A stretch of DNA of 64,000 nt from an uncultured Blautia sp. (GTDB lineage Bacteria > Bacillota > Clostridia > Lachnospirales > Lachnospiraceae): positions 1-64,000 of the forward strand of contig URMH01000001.1 in assembly GCA_900549015.1 (NCBI GenBank), read 5' to 3'. Numbering within the stretch: the first letter of the stretch is position 1; every line of letters begins with the position of its first letter. The notes below the pieces were generated by a model. That model was given only the letters and a program-made list of their open reading frames with translations, made no database searches and was not told where the DNA came from. The position numbers and the translations under genes were made by a program. Positions 7,970-16,671 of the stretch are shown piece by piece.

Positions 7970-9297
7970 TGGAAAAACAAAAGGGAAAGACAAGCAGCAT
8001 CTCGTATATGATGTTTGCAGTGACAGCAGTTTCCGCGTTTTTAGTAAGTGTTTTTATTGCGGAATCCACCAATATTATTTGCGCGAACTATGAAGCGGCA
8101 AATTTTCTTAAAAATGTGGCAGATATTCCGGCTACACCGGAATTTTTGATGAAGAAGGTAGCATTTTTTCTTCTTGTAATGGCAGCGTCTTTTATGACAA
8201 GGGAATATCTTCTTCCGGACAGTATGAAGGTGATGTATGTGACGATATGCCTGGATATGGCAGCCGGAATGTTCATCGTAGTACTTCTGGATTTTAATTA
8301 TAACGGGATTCTTTTATGGGCGTTTGCAAATATAATAGGACATATGAAAAGAGGAATCGGGCAGTATGCGTTTATTTTTCTGGGAATTGTAAGTTATGCG
8401 TTTACAGATTACGGACTTTTATCAGCAAGGAAACCACTGTTTTCTGTCAGAGATTATATCCAGGTATATGATTCCTCAAGCCAGACGGCTCTTTTGATGG
8501 CGTATAATTTTATGATTTCTCTCACGATTATTATATTTATTTTATATTGTGTTTTTACCATTCAGGAGGAGAGAGGAACCATAGAGGAAGTGAATGAACT
8601 ATATCACAGGCTTTCCAATGCCAATGAAAATTTAAAAGAAGCCAATATTAAGCTTGAAAAATATGCCGTTATGAAAGAGAAAATGGGAGAGACAAAGGAG
8701 CGAAACAGGCTGGCAAGAGAAATCCACGATACGCTGGGACATACGCTTACAGGAATCTCGGCAGGTCTGGAAGCGTGTATTGCCACGATAGACAGCAATC
8801 CGGATATTTCCAAAAAACAGCTGCAGATTCTTGCAAAAGTTACGCGTGAAGGACTGGATGAGGTCAGGCGTTCTGTAAATGAGCTGAGACCGGATGCGCT
8901 GCAGAGGTTTTCTCTGGAAAATGCCATCAGAAAAATGGTGGATGATACAAATTCTCTTTCCGGTGTGCAGGTGGAATTTCTGTGCAGTGCCCCTGTTTTG
9001 AAGTTTGATGAGGATGAGGAAAATGCAATATACAGAGTAGTCCAGGAGGGCATTACAAATGCAATCCGTCATGGACATGCTACCTATATTCAAATTTCTA
9101 TAAAGAAAGAAGAGGAAAATATTCATCTCAGTATCCGGGATAACGGATGCGGATGCGAGGAGATCCATGCAGGTTTTGGAACGCATCATATTACCGAGCG
9201 GATTCAGCTTCTTAATGGAACCGTTCGTTTTGACGGCAGCGATGGATTTTTGATCGATGCCATGATACCGATAAGATGGGGGGAGACTTATGATTAA
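7969..9297 (+). CDS. Sensor histidine kinase (NarL/DesK-type, HisKA_3)
   Basis: 442-residue kinase. The N-terminal 200 residues contain about six membrane helices with one longer outside loop (about residues 32-62) that could meet the anchored binding protein. A coiled linker follows (about 205-240), then the HisKA_3 dimerisation domain with phospho-acceptor His253 in LAREIHDTLGH, and the HATPase domain with N-box EGITNAIRHG and G-box DNGCGC. The GTG at 7969 overlaps the previous stop (TAGTG); an alternative in-frame GTG at 7960 adds three residues. The response regulator gene overlaps the end by eight bases, so the two are translationally coupled. Confidence 0.9.
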   Translation: MEKQKGKTSSISYMMFAVTAVSAFLVSVFIAESTNIICANYEAANFLKNVADIPATPEFLMKKVAFFLLVMAASFMTREYLLPDSMKVMYVTICLDMAAGMFIVVLLDFNYNGILLWAFANIIGHMKRGIGQYAFIFLGIVSYAFTDYGLLSARKPLFSVRDYIQVYDSSSQTALLMAYNFMISLTIIIFILYCVFTIQEERGTIEEVNELYHRLSNANENLKEANIKLEKYAVMKEKMGETKERNRLAREIHDTLGHTLTGISAGLEACIATIDSNPDISKKQLQILAKVTREGLDEVRRSVNELRPDALQRFSLENAIRKMVDDTNSLSGVQVEFLCSAPVLKFDEDEENAIYRVVQEGITNAIRHGHATYIQISIKKEEENIHLSIRDNGCGCEEIHAGFGTHHITERIQLLNGTVRFDGSDGFLIDAMIPIRWGETYD

Positions 9298-9946
9298 AGT
9301 ATTGATAGCGGATGACCAGGAATTAATACGTCAGAGTCTGCAGATTGTGCTGGAGAGCAAAGAGCATATTTGTGTGACAGATGCTGTGGCAAACGGACAG
9401 GAGGTTATTCAGAGTATCCGGAAGGAAAAGCCGGATGTGATTCTTATGGACATTCGTATGCCGAAGATGGATGGCGTTCAATGTACAAAAATTATTAAAG
9501 AAAATTATCCGCAGATTAAAATCATTATTCTGACAACCTTTGATGATGATGAATTTGTGTACAGCGCTTTGAAATATGGAGCAAGCGGATACTTATTAAA
9601 AGGTGTTTCTATGGAAGAGCTGGTGAAAGCCATCGAGGTGGTTCACAGCGGAAGGGCAATGATAAATCCGGATATAGCAACAAAGGTACTGAGGCTGTTT
9701 TCAGAGCTTGCCCGCTCCGATTATACTATTTCCATTCAGGAATCTCAGGTTGAGGATCTTACAAAGACGGAATGGAAAATCATTGAGGAAGTAGGAAATG
9801 GGGCATCCAATAAGGAAATTTCAGAAACTCTGGCTTTGTCGGAGGGAACGGTGAGAAACTACCTGAGTACTATTTTAAATAAGCTGGATTTACGTGACAG
9901 AACACAGCTTGCTATCTGGGTTGTGCAGAGAAGGACGAGAAGATGA
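9290..9946 (+). CDS. LuxR/NarL-family response regulator
   Basis: 218-residue two-component regulator. Receiver domain residues 1-120: acidic pair near residue 8 (ADDQ), phospho-acceptor Asp54 in ILMDIRMPKMDG, switch Thr in LTTFDD and Lys in YLLKG. C-terminal LuxR HTH about 150-215 (TKTEWKIIEEVGNGASNKEISETL split by the turn, then SEGTVRNYLSTILNKL). Partner of the kinase it overlaps. Likely targets are the transporter promoter (repeats at 3244-3294) and the palindrome at 6957; this is inference. Confidence 0.93.
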   Translation: MIKVLIADDQELIRQSLQIVLESKEHICVTDAVANGQEVIQSIRKEKPDVILMDIRMPKMDGVQCTKIIKENYPQIKIIILTTFDDDEFVYSALKYGASGYLLKGVSMEELVKAIEVVHSGRAMINPDIATKVLRLFSELARSDYTISIQESQVEDLTKTEWKIIEEVGNGASNKEISETLALSEGTVRNYLSTILNKLDLRDRTQLAIWVVQRRTRR

Positions 9947-11256
9947 AATTAAATAAAAAGAACATGGCTGTTTTAGTTGCAGCGCTTCTTTGTATTGCAG
10001 GTCTGGTTATTTACGGACAAAACATAAGAAGACCGCAGGTTCTGGAATTCGGGATGTTTGGAGACAGTTACTGGGAGGTTGCAAATGCAGATGGATATGT
10101 AATCATTGATAAGGCAATTAAAAAGTTTGAAAAGCTGCATCCGGAAATAAAAATCCATTATTACAGCGGGATTCCGAAGGATGATTATGAGGAATGGCTG
10201 GCCAGAAAAATATTAAAGGGAGATGCGCCGGATGTCTTTATGATTTTATCGGAGGATTTCAGTCATATGGTGTCCCTTGGCCTTCTGGAAAATCTGGATA
10301 AGGAAATTCAGGAGGATAAGTCTGTTGAGATCCGAGATTATTATGAAACATCTCTGGAGGCAGGAAAGATAGATGACAGGCAGTATGCGCTTCCTTATGA
10401 GACAGTACCGACGCTTATGTTTGTAAATAAAACGCTTCTGGAGAAGGAGGGAATTCCGGTGCCGGATGCGGACTGGAGCTGGGATGACCTTTATCGCATA
10501 TGCAAAAAAGTGACAAAGGATTTAGACGGGGACGGGCGGCTGGATCAGTTTGGAACGTATAATTACGGATGGCTGGAGGCGTTGTATTCCAACGATGGGA
10601 AAATTTTCGACCCTCAGGGAAAAAAGTGTTATCTGACATCGGAGAGGACAGAGGAGTCCGTTCGTTTTATTCAGAGGATCAATGAGCTTTATCAGGGAGA
10701 AAAAGTGACAAGGGAAACCTTTGATGCAGGTAATGTGGCCTTTATGCCTCTGTCTTTTGCAGAATACAGAACGTATAAAACATATCCTTATAAAATAAAA
10801 AAATACAGTGATTTTCAATGGGACTGTATTACGCTGCCGGCCGGTTCCATGGGAGATAATATCTCCAGAGTTGACAGTCTTCTGATAGGAATCAGCAGCG
10901 AGAGCAGGCAAAAAGATATGGCGTGGGAATTTTTAAAAATGCTCACAAATGACAGAGAAATCCAAATGGAATTATTCCGCTATTCACAGGGGGCGTCTGT
11001 TTTAAAAGAAGTGACAAATTCGAAAGAAGCAGAGGAAATCCTGAAGAAAGATACCGAGAAATCGGATAAGATCATTGATCATAATCTTTTAAATCAGGTC
11101 ATTATGAATGGCAGAGTAGTAAAAGAATTTCCAAAATATAAAGAGGCAATGGCCTTGGCGGAAGGGGAGGTATCAAAACTGTATGATTCTTCTACAAATG
11201 TAGAAAGTGCACTTAAGATCACGCAGAGAATGGTAACGAATCTTCTGGAAAAATAA
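9943..11256 (+). CDS. Extracellular solute-binding protein, family 1
   Basis: 437-residue binding protein of the large family-1 fold, overlapping the regulator stop by four bases (ATGA). One N-terminal hydrophobic segment (about residues 8-24) without a convincing lipobox suggests a membrane anchor. Typical family features are YEEWLARKILKGDAPDVF (ligand-domain hinge region) and ALPYETVPTLMFVNK. No cognate permeases are nearby: the transporter upstream is of a different type and uses the protein at 3365. It may be an accessory sensor or scavenging protein of the same two-component operon. Confidence 0.82.
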   Translation: MKLNKKNMAVLVAALLCIAGLVIYGQNIRRPQVLEFGMFGDSYWEVANADGYVIIDKAIKKFEKLHPEIKIHYYSGIPKDDYEEWLARKILKGDAPDVFMILSEDFSHMVSLGLLENLDKEIQEDKSVEIRDYYETSLEAGKIDDRQYALPYETVPTLMFVNKTLLEKEGIPVPDADWSWDDLYRICKKVTKDLDGDGRLDQFGTYNYGWLEALYSNDGKIFDPQGKKCYLTSERTEESVRFIQRINELYQGEKVTRETFDAGNVAFMPLSFAEYRTYKTYPYKIKKYSDFQWDCITLPAGSMGDNISRVDSLLIGISSESRQKDMAWEFLKMLTNDREIQMELFRYSQGASVLKEVTNSKEAEEILKKDTEKSDKIIDHNLLNQVIMNGRVVKEFPKYKEAMALAEGEVSKLYDSSTNVESALKITQRMVTNLLEK

Positions 11257-11287
11257 AGAAGGAAATGGGGATAACAGGAGGAACTGT

Positions 11288-12418
11288 ATGGGTGAAAAAA
11301 AAGCAATTGTAGCCGGGCATATCTGTATTGATATCATACCGGTATTTTCAGGAAAGGAAGAAAAGGAAATAGAAGATTTATTCAGGCCTGGGCAGCTTGT
11401 GGCTATGGATCCGGCAAAGATAAGCGTTGGGGGCGCTGTATCAAATACAGGAGTCGGGATGAAGCTTCTCGGGGCGGATGTGGAGCTTATGGGCATGACT
11501 GGGAAGGATGCTTTCGGTCAGATTGTCAGGGAGGTTCTGGAAAAATACGATGCCTGGGGAGAATCTATGATAAGCCGAGAAGACTGCGGCACATCATATT
11601 CTATCATCCTTGCGCCGTCTGGAATTGACAGAATCGCACTTCATCACACAGGAGCAAATGATGTGTTTATGCCGGAAGATGTGGATTTTGAGAAAGTAAA
11701 AAAGGTAAATCTGTTTCATTTCGGTTATCCGTCTCTTATGAAAAAACTATACGAGAACGGAGGAAAAGAATTTATCCGTTTTCTGAAAATGCTGCGTGAA
11801 ACAGATACGGCTATATCTGTAGATATGGCAATATTTGAGGAGAATACAGAAGCTGACAGGCAGGATTGGAATCAGATATTAAAAGAAGCTGTGCCGTACA
11901 TGGATTTCTTTGTTCCAAGTGTGGAAGAGCTTTGTCTTATGCTTGACAGGGAGAGGTATTCTGAATGGAAAAAACGTGCAAAAGGGGGAGATATAACAAA
12001 GTTTCTTGATGTGGAAAAGGATGTAAAGCCTCTTGCAGACAGGCTGCTTTCTTACGGGGCAAAAGTCATTCTTATAAAATGCGGAGCGCCCGGATTATAT
12101 TTCCGGACAGCAGACAGAGAACGTCTTCTTCAGATTGGCGGAGGAATCGGGGAGGAAATAGCAGATTCCTGGGCAGACAGAGAGTATTTTGAAAAAAGCT
12201 ATCTTGTGGAAAAGGTGGTTTCAGGTATTGGGGCAGGAGATACGACAATAGCCGCTTTTCTGACTGCTGTTCTGAAGGGGAAAAGCTGGCAGGATGCTCT
12301 GCATCTTGCGACAGCAACAGGTGCTTTATGTGTCCAGACATACGATGCTCTGGGAGGGATTATTCCTCTGGAGGAAGTGCAGAAGCGCATTGATTCCGGA
12401 TGGGAAAAACGAAAATAG
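11288..12418 (+). CDS. PfkB-family carbohydrate kinase
   Basis: 376-residue ribokinase-fold sugar kinase. The N-terminal motif GGAVSNTGVGMKLLG (residues 48-62) binds the sugar, and the anion-hole/catalytic motif GAGDTT with Asp318 as base is near the C-terminus. It is longer than most PfkB proteins (about 310-330), with extra sequence around residues 222-250 and 280-305. It is followed 13 bases later by a class II aldolase, so it plausibly makes the phospho-sugar that the aldolase cleaves. Which sugar is unknown; a ketose or a 5-dehydro-2-deoxygluconate-like route would both fit. Confidence 0.88.
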   Translation: MGEKKAIVAGHICIDIIPVFSGKEEKEIEDLFRPGQLVAMDPAKISVGGAVSNTGVGMKLLGADVELMGMTGKDAFGQIVREVLEKYDAWGESMISREDCGTSYSIILAPSGIDRIALHHTGANDVFMPEDVDFEKVKKVNLFHFGYPSLMKKLYENGGKEFIRFLKMLRETDTAISVDMAIFEENTEADRQDWNQILKEAVPYMDFFVPSVEELCLMLDRERYSEWKKRAKGGDITKFLDVEKDVKPLADRLLSYGAKVILIKCGAPGLYFRTADRERLLQIGGGIGEEIADSWADREYFEKSYLVEKVVSGIGAGDTTIAAFLTAVLKGKSWQDALHLATATGALCVQTYDALGGIIPLEEVQKRIDSGWEKRK

Positions 12419-12431
12419 GAGGATAGGTATT

Positions 12432-13292
12432 ATGATAGTAAATATGAATGAAGTGTTACTTCCTGCAAAGGAAAAGAAGTACGCAGTCGGGTTATTTAAT
12501 GCAGTAAATGTTGAGCTTGCAAAAGGAATTATTGCGGCGGCAGAAGCAACGCAGTCGCCTGTCATTATAGGAACAGCAGAGGTTCTTTTTCCTTACGGTT
12601 CTCTGGAAGAGGTATCGTATTATCTGATTCCTATGGCAAAAAAAGCCAAAGTTCCTGTTGTGGTTCATCTGGATCACGGTCTTCAGAAAGAAACGTGCCT
12701 GCAGGCGCTTGAGCTTGGTTTTTCTTCTATTATGTACGACTGCTCTACAGATCCTTATGAAGTAAATGTGGAAAAAGTTCGGGAAATGGCAGAAATTGCC
12801 CATTCTTACGGTGCGACTATAGAGGGTGAGCTTGGACATGTAGGAAATAATCCAGATTCGGCAGAGGGAGATGCAGATCCTTCCAGCTTTTTCACAGATC
12901 CGGCTCTTGCAAAGGATTATGTGGAGAGAACAGGAGTAGATGCCCTTGCCATCTCAGTAGGAAATGCGCATGGTGCTTATAAACTTCCTCCAAAGCTTGA
13001 TTTTGAGAGAATTCGTACCATTGCCGGTGAGGTGAAGGTTCCGCTTGTTCTTCACGGTGGCTCCGGTCTTACAGACGATGATTTCAGAAAAGCGATCCAT
13101 GATGGAATCAGTAAAGTAAACATTTTTACAGACATTAATGTTGCGGCAGCAGAAGCTGCAGCCAGAGAATTTAACAGCGGAAAAGGCAAGGGACTTACCG
13201 ATTTGATTCTTCCGGCAGTAGATGCGATTAAACAGGAATGTGAGAAAAAGATGACGCTGTTCTCAAGCTGCGGTCATGCAGGAATTATTTAA
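12432..13292 (+). CDS. Class II (metal-dependent) ketose-bisphosphate aldolase
   Basis: 286-residue class II aldolase of the fructose-/tagatose-bisphosphate group. Visible motifs: HLDHG with catalytic Asp81 and metal ligand His82, EGELGHVGN at 131-139, GNAHGAY, and the phosphate-binding LHGGSG plus KVNIFTDIN. The ATG at 12432 follows GGAGGATAGGT; the frame is open upstream through the kinase gene but has no binding site there. It yields a triose phosphate and an aldehyde from a phosphorylated sugar, presumably the product of the adjacent PfkB kinase. Confidence 0.9.
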   Translation: MIVNMNEVLLPAKEKKYAVGLFNAVNVELAKGIIAAAEATQSPVIIGTAEVLFPYGSLEEVSYYLIPMAKKAKVPVVVHLDHGLQKETCLQALELGFSSIMYDCSTDPYEVNVEKVREMAEIAHSYGATIEGELGHVGNNPDSAEGDADPSSFFTDPALAKDYVERTGVDALAISVGNAHGAYKLPPKLDFERIRTIAGEVKVPLVLHGGSGLTDDDFRKAIHDGISKVNIFTDINVAAAEAAAREFNSGKGKGLTDLILPAVDAIKQECEKKMTLFSSCGHAGII

Positions 13293-13301
13293 GGTATTTC
13301 G

Positions 13302-13315
13302 AAAAAAACTACAAA
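13302..13315 (+). repeat. Shared 14-mer AAAAAAACTACAAA, copy 1
   Basis: Identical to 14055-14068. Each copy lies in the AT-rich leader of a gene of the methyltransferase cluster (hydantoinase-like pseudogene here, UroD-like methyltransferase there), and the AT-rich sequence after each copy is also similar. Possible common regulator site. Confidence 0.4.
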
Positions 13316-13337
13316 CAATAAATAATAATTAATAGAA

Positions 13338-13387
13338 GCCTCCGGCTGTACTTGCTAAAATAAATGCAGGAAGTACAGTTTTGGAGG
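13338..13387 (+). promoter_or_regulatory. Hairpin that buries the pseudogene's ribosome binding site
   Basis: CTGTACTT (13346-13353) pairs with AAGTACAG (13371-13378), and outside it CCTCC (13339-13343) pairs with GGAGG (13383-13387). That GGAGG is the ribosome binding site of the gene starting at 13396. The T5 run after it makes the same hairpin a possible terminator for the aldolase operon. Confidence 0.5.
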
Positions 13388-13395
13388 TTTTTATT

Positions 13396-14010
13396 ATGAT
13401 TGGAATTGGAATAGATACAGGGGGCACTTATACAGATGCCGTTGTTTATGATTTGGAAAAAAGAGAGATTATGGCGGGAGCAAAGGCTCTTACTACAAGG
13501 GAAGATTAAAAAAAAGGAATCAAAAAAGCGATAGGAAAGCTTCCGCAGGAGCTTATAAAAAAGATAGAAATTCTTGCCCTTTCTACTACGCTGGCAACAA
13601 ATACCTGTGTGGAAGATAAGGGGGAAAGAGCAAAGCTTATTTTTATCGGAGTATCTGAAAAAACATTTGACGAGGTGGGGAAAAGCTACGGAATCCAAAA
13701 TAAGGAGGATGTATATTTTCTGGACTGCACAATCAGCAGTACAAAAGAAAAATGTACAGAGCCGGTATGGGAGGATGCTTATACAGAGCAGGAAAGAAAT
13801 CTTTGCAAGGCATTAAAAAACGGACCGCTCATGCTTGGGGAGGCTGCAGACGCAGTGGGAAAAGATTTATATAATTTCCGCACAGAACGTCTGGAAAAAG
13901 AGGGTATTTTAATCAGGGCAGATTACTGCAAGAGGCAGCATGGGAATCTAAAAAAATTACCGGATTGTCTGAAAAAAATCATAAAAATATATGTAAGAAG
14001 TTTAGATTGA
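13396..14010 (+). pseudogene. Hydantoinase/oxoprolinase (HyuA)-like gene, broken
   Basis: The ATG at 13396 opens a frame with the ASKHA nucleotide motif IGIGIDTGGTYTDAVVYD typical of the HyuA N-terminus, but TAA at 13507-13509 stops it after 37 codons. The same frame continues without another stop to 14010 (SVSEKTF region, then GPLMLGEAADAVGKD), so one T/A change (for example TTA to TAA) explains the break. At about 204 codons it is also far shorter than the 500-700 residues of the family, and the GPLMLGEAADAVGKD-like part normally lies well downstream of the N-terminal domain, so an internal deletion is likely. In related clusters such a protein accompanies UroD-like methyltransferases and corrinoid proteins. 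Confidence 0.75.
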
Positions 14011-14054
14011 AGGGGATTTATCTTTATTTCGCATATTATGCCATATAAAAACAC

Positions 14055-14112
14055 AAAAAAACTACAAATAATAGATAGAAAATTATAGCAATTTCCATCT
14101 GTAATTTTCTAT
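14055..14112 (+). promoter_or_regulatory. Leader of the methyltransferase gene: 14-mer copy 2 and AT hairpin
   Basis: AAAAAAACTACAAA at 14055-14068 repeats the element at 13302. It is followed by an 11-base-pair perfect stem, ATAGAAAATTA (14075-14085) with TAATTTTCTAT (14102-14112). The AT-only stem could be an operator or an RNA structure. Confidence 0.4.
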
Positions 14113-14208
14113 AATGTAGATAGATAAAAGATAAGGGTTTCCGCTATTTACAGCAAGGATAATGCAGCAATGGATAGAAGAAAAATTATAAAAAGGAGCA
14201 TATATCTT

Positions 14209-15216
14209 ATGAAACGTAATATGAAAGAATGGGTAGCAGAATGTATTAATAATCCGGTTAAAAAGGCAATGCCAATCCTCTCTTTTCCGGGTGTACAGAT
14301 TATCGGACATACAGTAGATGAGCTTGTAAAAAGCGGCGAGCTTCAGGCACAGTGTATGAAAGCCATTGCAGACCGTTTTGATACAGGAGTGGCATTTAGT
14401 CTTATGGATCTTTCTGTTGAGGCAGAGGCTTTTGGAAGTCCGGTTCACTACAGCGAAGACGATGTACCGACAGTTCATGCAGCGCTTGTACATGATGAGG
14501 ACGAAGCAGAGGCTCTTAAAGTTCCGAAAGTTGGAGACGGAAGAACAGGAGAATGTGTAAAAGGAATTGAGCTTGCCTGCCAGCAGATTACAGACCGTCC
14601 TGTACTTGCAGGTATTATTGGACCATACTCCCTTGCAGGAAGACTTCTTGATATGACAGAAATCATGATTCTCTGTTATGAAGAACCGGAGATGGTAGAG
14701 ACAGTTCTTGAGAAGGCAACAGAGTTCCTTATTGAATACGCAAAGGCATTTAAGGCAGTGGGTGCGAACGGCATTGCTATGGCAGAGCCGGCAGCAGGAC
14801 TTCTTTCTCCAAACCTGATTGACGAGTTCTCCACACCTTATGTAAATAAAATCCGTGAGGCAGTAGAAGATGAAAACTTTGTAGTTATGTATCACAACTG
14901 CGGCAATATCGAGCCTCTTATGAACAATGTAAAAGAGATTGATGCACTTGCATACAGCTTTGGAAATGCCATTGATATTGAGACAACATTAAAAGCGTTC
15001 CCGTCAGACAAAATGATCATCGGAAACATTGACCCGGCAGGAACGATCCGTCAGGGAACACCGGAACAGATCCGTAAAGAAACACTTGAGCTTATGGAAC
15101 GCTGCTGCAAATATCCGAACTTCGTGATTGCAAGCGGCTGTGACATTCCGCCGATGAGCCCGCTTGAAAACATTCAGGCATTCTTCGATGCTGTGAAGGA
15201 GTTTTACGAGAAATAA
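14209..15216 (+). CDS. UroD-like (MtaA/CmuA-type) corrinoid methyltransferase
   Basis: 335-residue protein of the uroporphyrinogen decarboxylase fold. It has the zinc-site pattern of corrinoid/thiol methyltransferases, H229-N-C231 and C311 (in ASGCD), which true HemE lacks; heme genes are absent nearby. The ATG at 14209 follows AAAAGGAG; the earlier ATG at 14170 has no binding site. It would move a methyl group between a substrate or acceptor and the corrinoid protein at 16890. Whether it is the substrate-demethylating or acceptor-methylating enzyme cannot be told. Only one such enzyme is present in the cluster. Confidence 0.85.
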   Translation: MKRNMKEWVAECINNPVKKAMPILSFPGVQIIGHTVDELVKSGELQAQCMKAIADRFDTGVAFSLMDLSVEAEAFGSPVHYSEDDVPTVHAALVHDEDEAEALKVPKVGDGRTGECVKGIELACQQITDRPVLAGIIGPYSLAGRLLDMTEIMILCYEEPEMVETVLEKATEFLIEYAKAFKAVGANGIAMAEPAAGLLSPNLIDEFSTPYVNKIREAVEDENFVVMYHNCGNIEPLMNNVKEIDALAYSFGNAIDIETTLKAFPSDKMIIGNIDPAGTIRQGTPEQIRKETLELMERCCKYPNFVIASGCDIPPMSPLENIQAFFDAVKEFYEK

Positions 15217-15222
15217 GGGGTA

Positions 15223-15368
15223 AAGCTGTTATATAAAGAGTTACATGAAATATTTTATATTTCCAGCTCCGTCTGCGTTCACTTTGAGCCTGTAGTCTCA
15301 AAGATGTACTCGACAAAGTCGCTGGAAATGTAAAATATTTTCTTAGTAAGTTCTTAATATAGCAGCTT
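15223..15368. repeat. Long imperfect hairpin (about 146 bases)
   Basis: Left arm AAGCTG..TATAT..AAAGA..TTAC..GAAATATTTTATATTTCCAGC and its near-complement on the right (GCTGGAAAT.TAAAATATTT...CAGCTT) pair over about 45 bases; the apex has CTTTGAG (15282-15288) with CTCAAAG (15297-15303). A T5 run follows. It lies between convergent genes so it could terminate both. Its apex resembles that of the 26205 element. Confidence 0.6.
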
Positions 15369-15371
15369 TTT

Positions 15372-15420
15372 GGCTATGGGAAAGAAGTGCATCGCTGAAG
15401 CACCCCGCCGCAGGCGTTTC
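15372..15420. repeat. Mosaic intergenic repeat, fragment 1
   Basis: GGCTATGGGAAA, then AAGTGCATCGCTGAAGC and CCCGCCGCAGGCG. The latter two segments recur almost unchanged at 20226-20260. Confidence 0.5.
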
Positions 15421-16671
15421 CTACCGGTACTGCTTTGGAGTCAGACCGGTATATTTTTTGAATACTTTTGAGAAATAGCTTTGGTCTTCGAAGCCTGTTG
15501 CAAGGGAAATATCAATAATGGAATAATCTGTATTTGCAAGAAGGCGTTTGCTTTCCTCAATGCGCACCATGTTTAAATATTCCTTAAATGAAGAGCCTGT
15601 TGACTGCTTAAACAGAGTAGAAAAATAGGCGGAGTTTAAGTGAACATGCTCGGCTACCTCATCCAGTGTAAGGCTTCTGGAAAAATTCTGGGAAATATAG
15701 CGGATTGCTTTTTTAATAATTTCATTTCCTTTTGACGGAATATAGTTAAACATACAGTCTGTAAAAACGTCAATCGTTTCCTGAAGCTTATAGCAAAGGT
15801 CGTCAAGGTCTGTAATATTTTGCAGAGACATGAGAAACTGGTTGTTTACCTTTAAAACACTGTCGCTTGTAGCGCCGCCCTCAATGGCAGCCCGGGAAAG
15901 AAGGGAAGAAAGCTCAAGTGCACGCGATTTTACAACTTCAAGATTATTTCCTTCAGCAAAAAAAACATATCCCAGAAGGTCGTTTAAAAGAGCCTTTGCC
16001 TGTTCTGTATCCCCTGTTTTCAGTTTTGTAATCAGGGCTTTTTCTTTTTCATAGGGATAAACCCGGCTGTTTACCTGAGGAGAAGCCTTGTACATTTGAA
16101 TGGATTCATTAATCTTCGACTGCTGGTAAAGCTTATTGTGGTTTAAGTTAAACTGCGCCCGGCTGTCCGTCACAAGACCGGAGCACATATAGTAAAGAAG
16201 ACGGCTTATGTAAGTGACCTTTGCAGGTTCAAAAACAGGGAGACTTCCGGCTTCCTCATACATTTCCAGAAGGGGCGCTGTAGGAATGGAGTATTTTTCC
16301 CCGATGTCGGATAAGAGCAGAGAATCCGGTTCATCCATAAGAAAAGGACCGGCAAGGATAGAGCCTAGAAGTACATTGTTGTTTGTAAGAGGGAATACAA
16401 TATGGTTTAAATTAGAATGGCAGGAAAAAATATAAGTTTCCCCAAGGCTCATAGCAAGCTTGCTGGCGTTTGAGTGAAGTTTGGTGCAGGATTCTCCTTT
16501 GGGAAGAAAATGTTTGAAGATTTTACAGTAATTATGACAATCTCCAAAAGCATCCAGAATTTCCCCTGTTTCGTCAAGAACCTGAATTGGGAGATTGATA
16601 CACTGATAAAAAGTTTCAAGGAGTTCCCGAAGTTTTCGTTTTTCAATAATAGAGTATAGGATAGGCTGCAT
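15421..16671 (-). CDS. AraC-family regulator with PocR sensory domain
   Basis: 416-residue regulator, divergent from the corrinoid protein gene and convergent with the methyltransferase. The N-terminal 170 residues match the PocR domain (INLPIQVLDETGEILDAFGD, cysteines around residues 45-65, then HIVFPLTNNNVLLGSILAGPF). The C-terminal 100 residues are a double HTH of the AraC type (ITLDEVAEHVHLNSAYFS-like, then GFEDQSYFSKVFKKYTGLTP). PocR domains are found in regulators of cobalamin/propanediol and of methyltransferase clusters, so a methylated substrate or corrinoid-linked ligand is a fair guess. Likely activator of the genes at 14209, 16890 and 17621. Confidence 0.88.
   Translation of the reverse strand: MQPILYSIIEKRKLRELLETFYQCINLPIQVLDETGEILDAFGDCHNYCKIFKHFLPKGESCTKLHSNASKLAMSLGETYIFSCHSNLNHIVFPLTNNNVLLGSILAGPFLMDEPDSLLLSDIGEKYSIPTAPLLEMYEEAGSLPVFEPAKVTYISRLLYYMCSGLVTDSRAQFNLNHNKLYQQSKINESIQMYKASPQVNSRVYPYEKEKALITKLKTGDTEQAKALLNDLLGYVFFAEGNNLEVVKSRALELSSLLSRAAIEGGATSDSVLKVNNQFLMSLQNITDLDDLCYKLQETIDVFTDCMFNYIPSKGNEIIKKAIRYISQNFSRSLTLDEVAEHVHLNSAYFSTLFKQSTGSSFKEYLNMVRIEESKRLLANTDYSIIDISLATGFEDQSYFSKVFKKYTGLTPKQYR

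Noticed and set aside
14083..14895. 270-codon minus-strand frame
   Set aside because: Antisense of the methyltransferase; no binding site and cysteine-rich shadow composition.
14209..15216. Uroporphyrinogen decarboxylase (hemE)
   Set aside because: The His229/Cys231/Cys311 zinc set and the neighbouring corrinoid protein and activase point to a methyltransferase; no heme genes are present.
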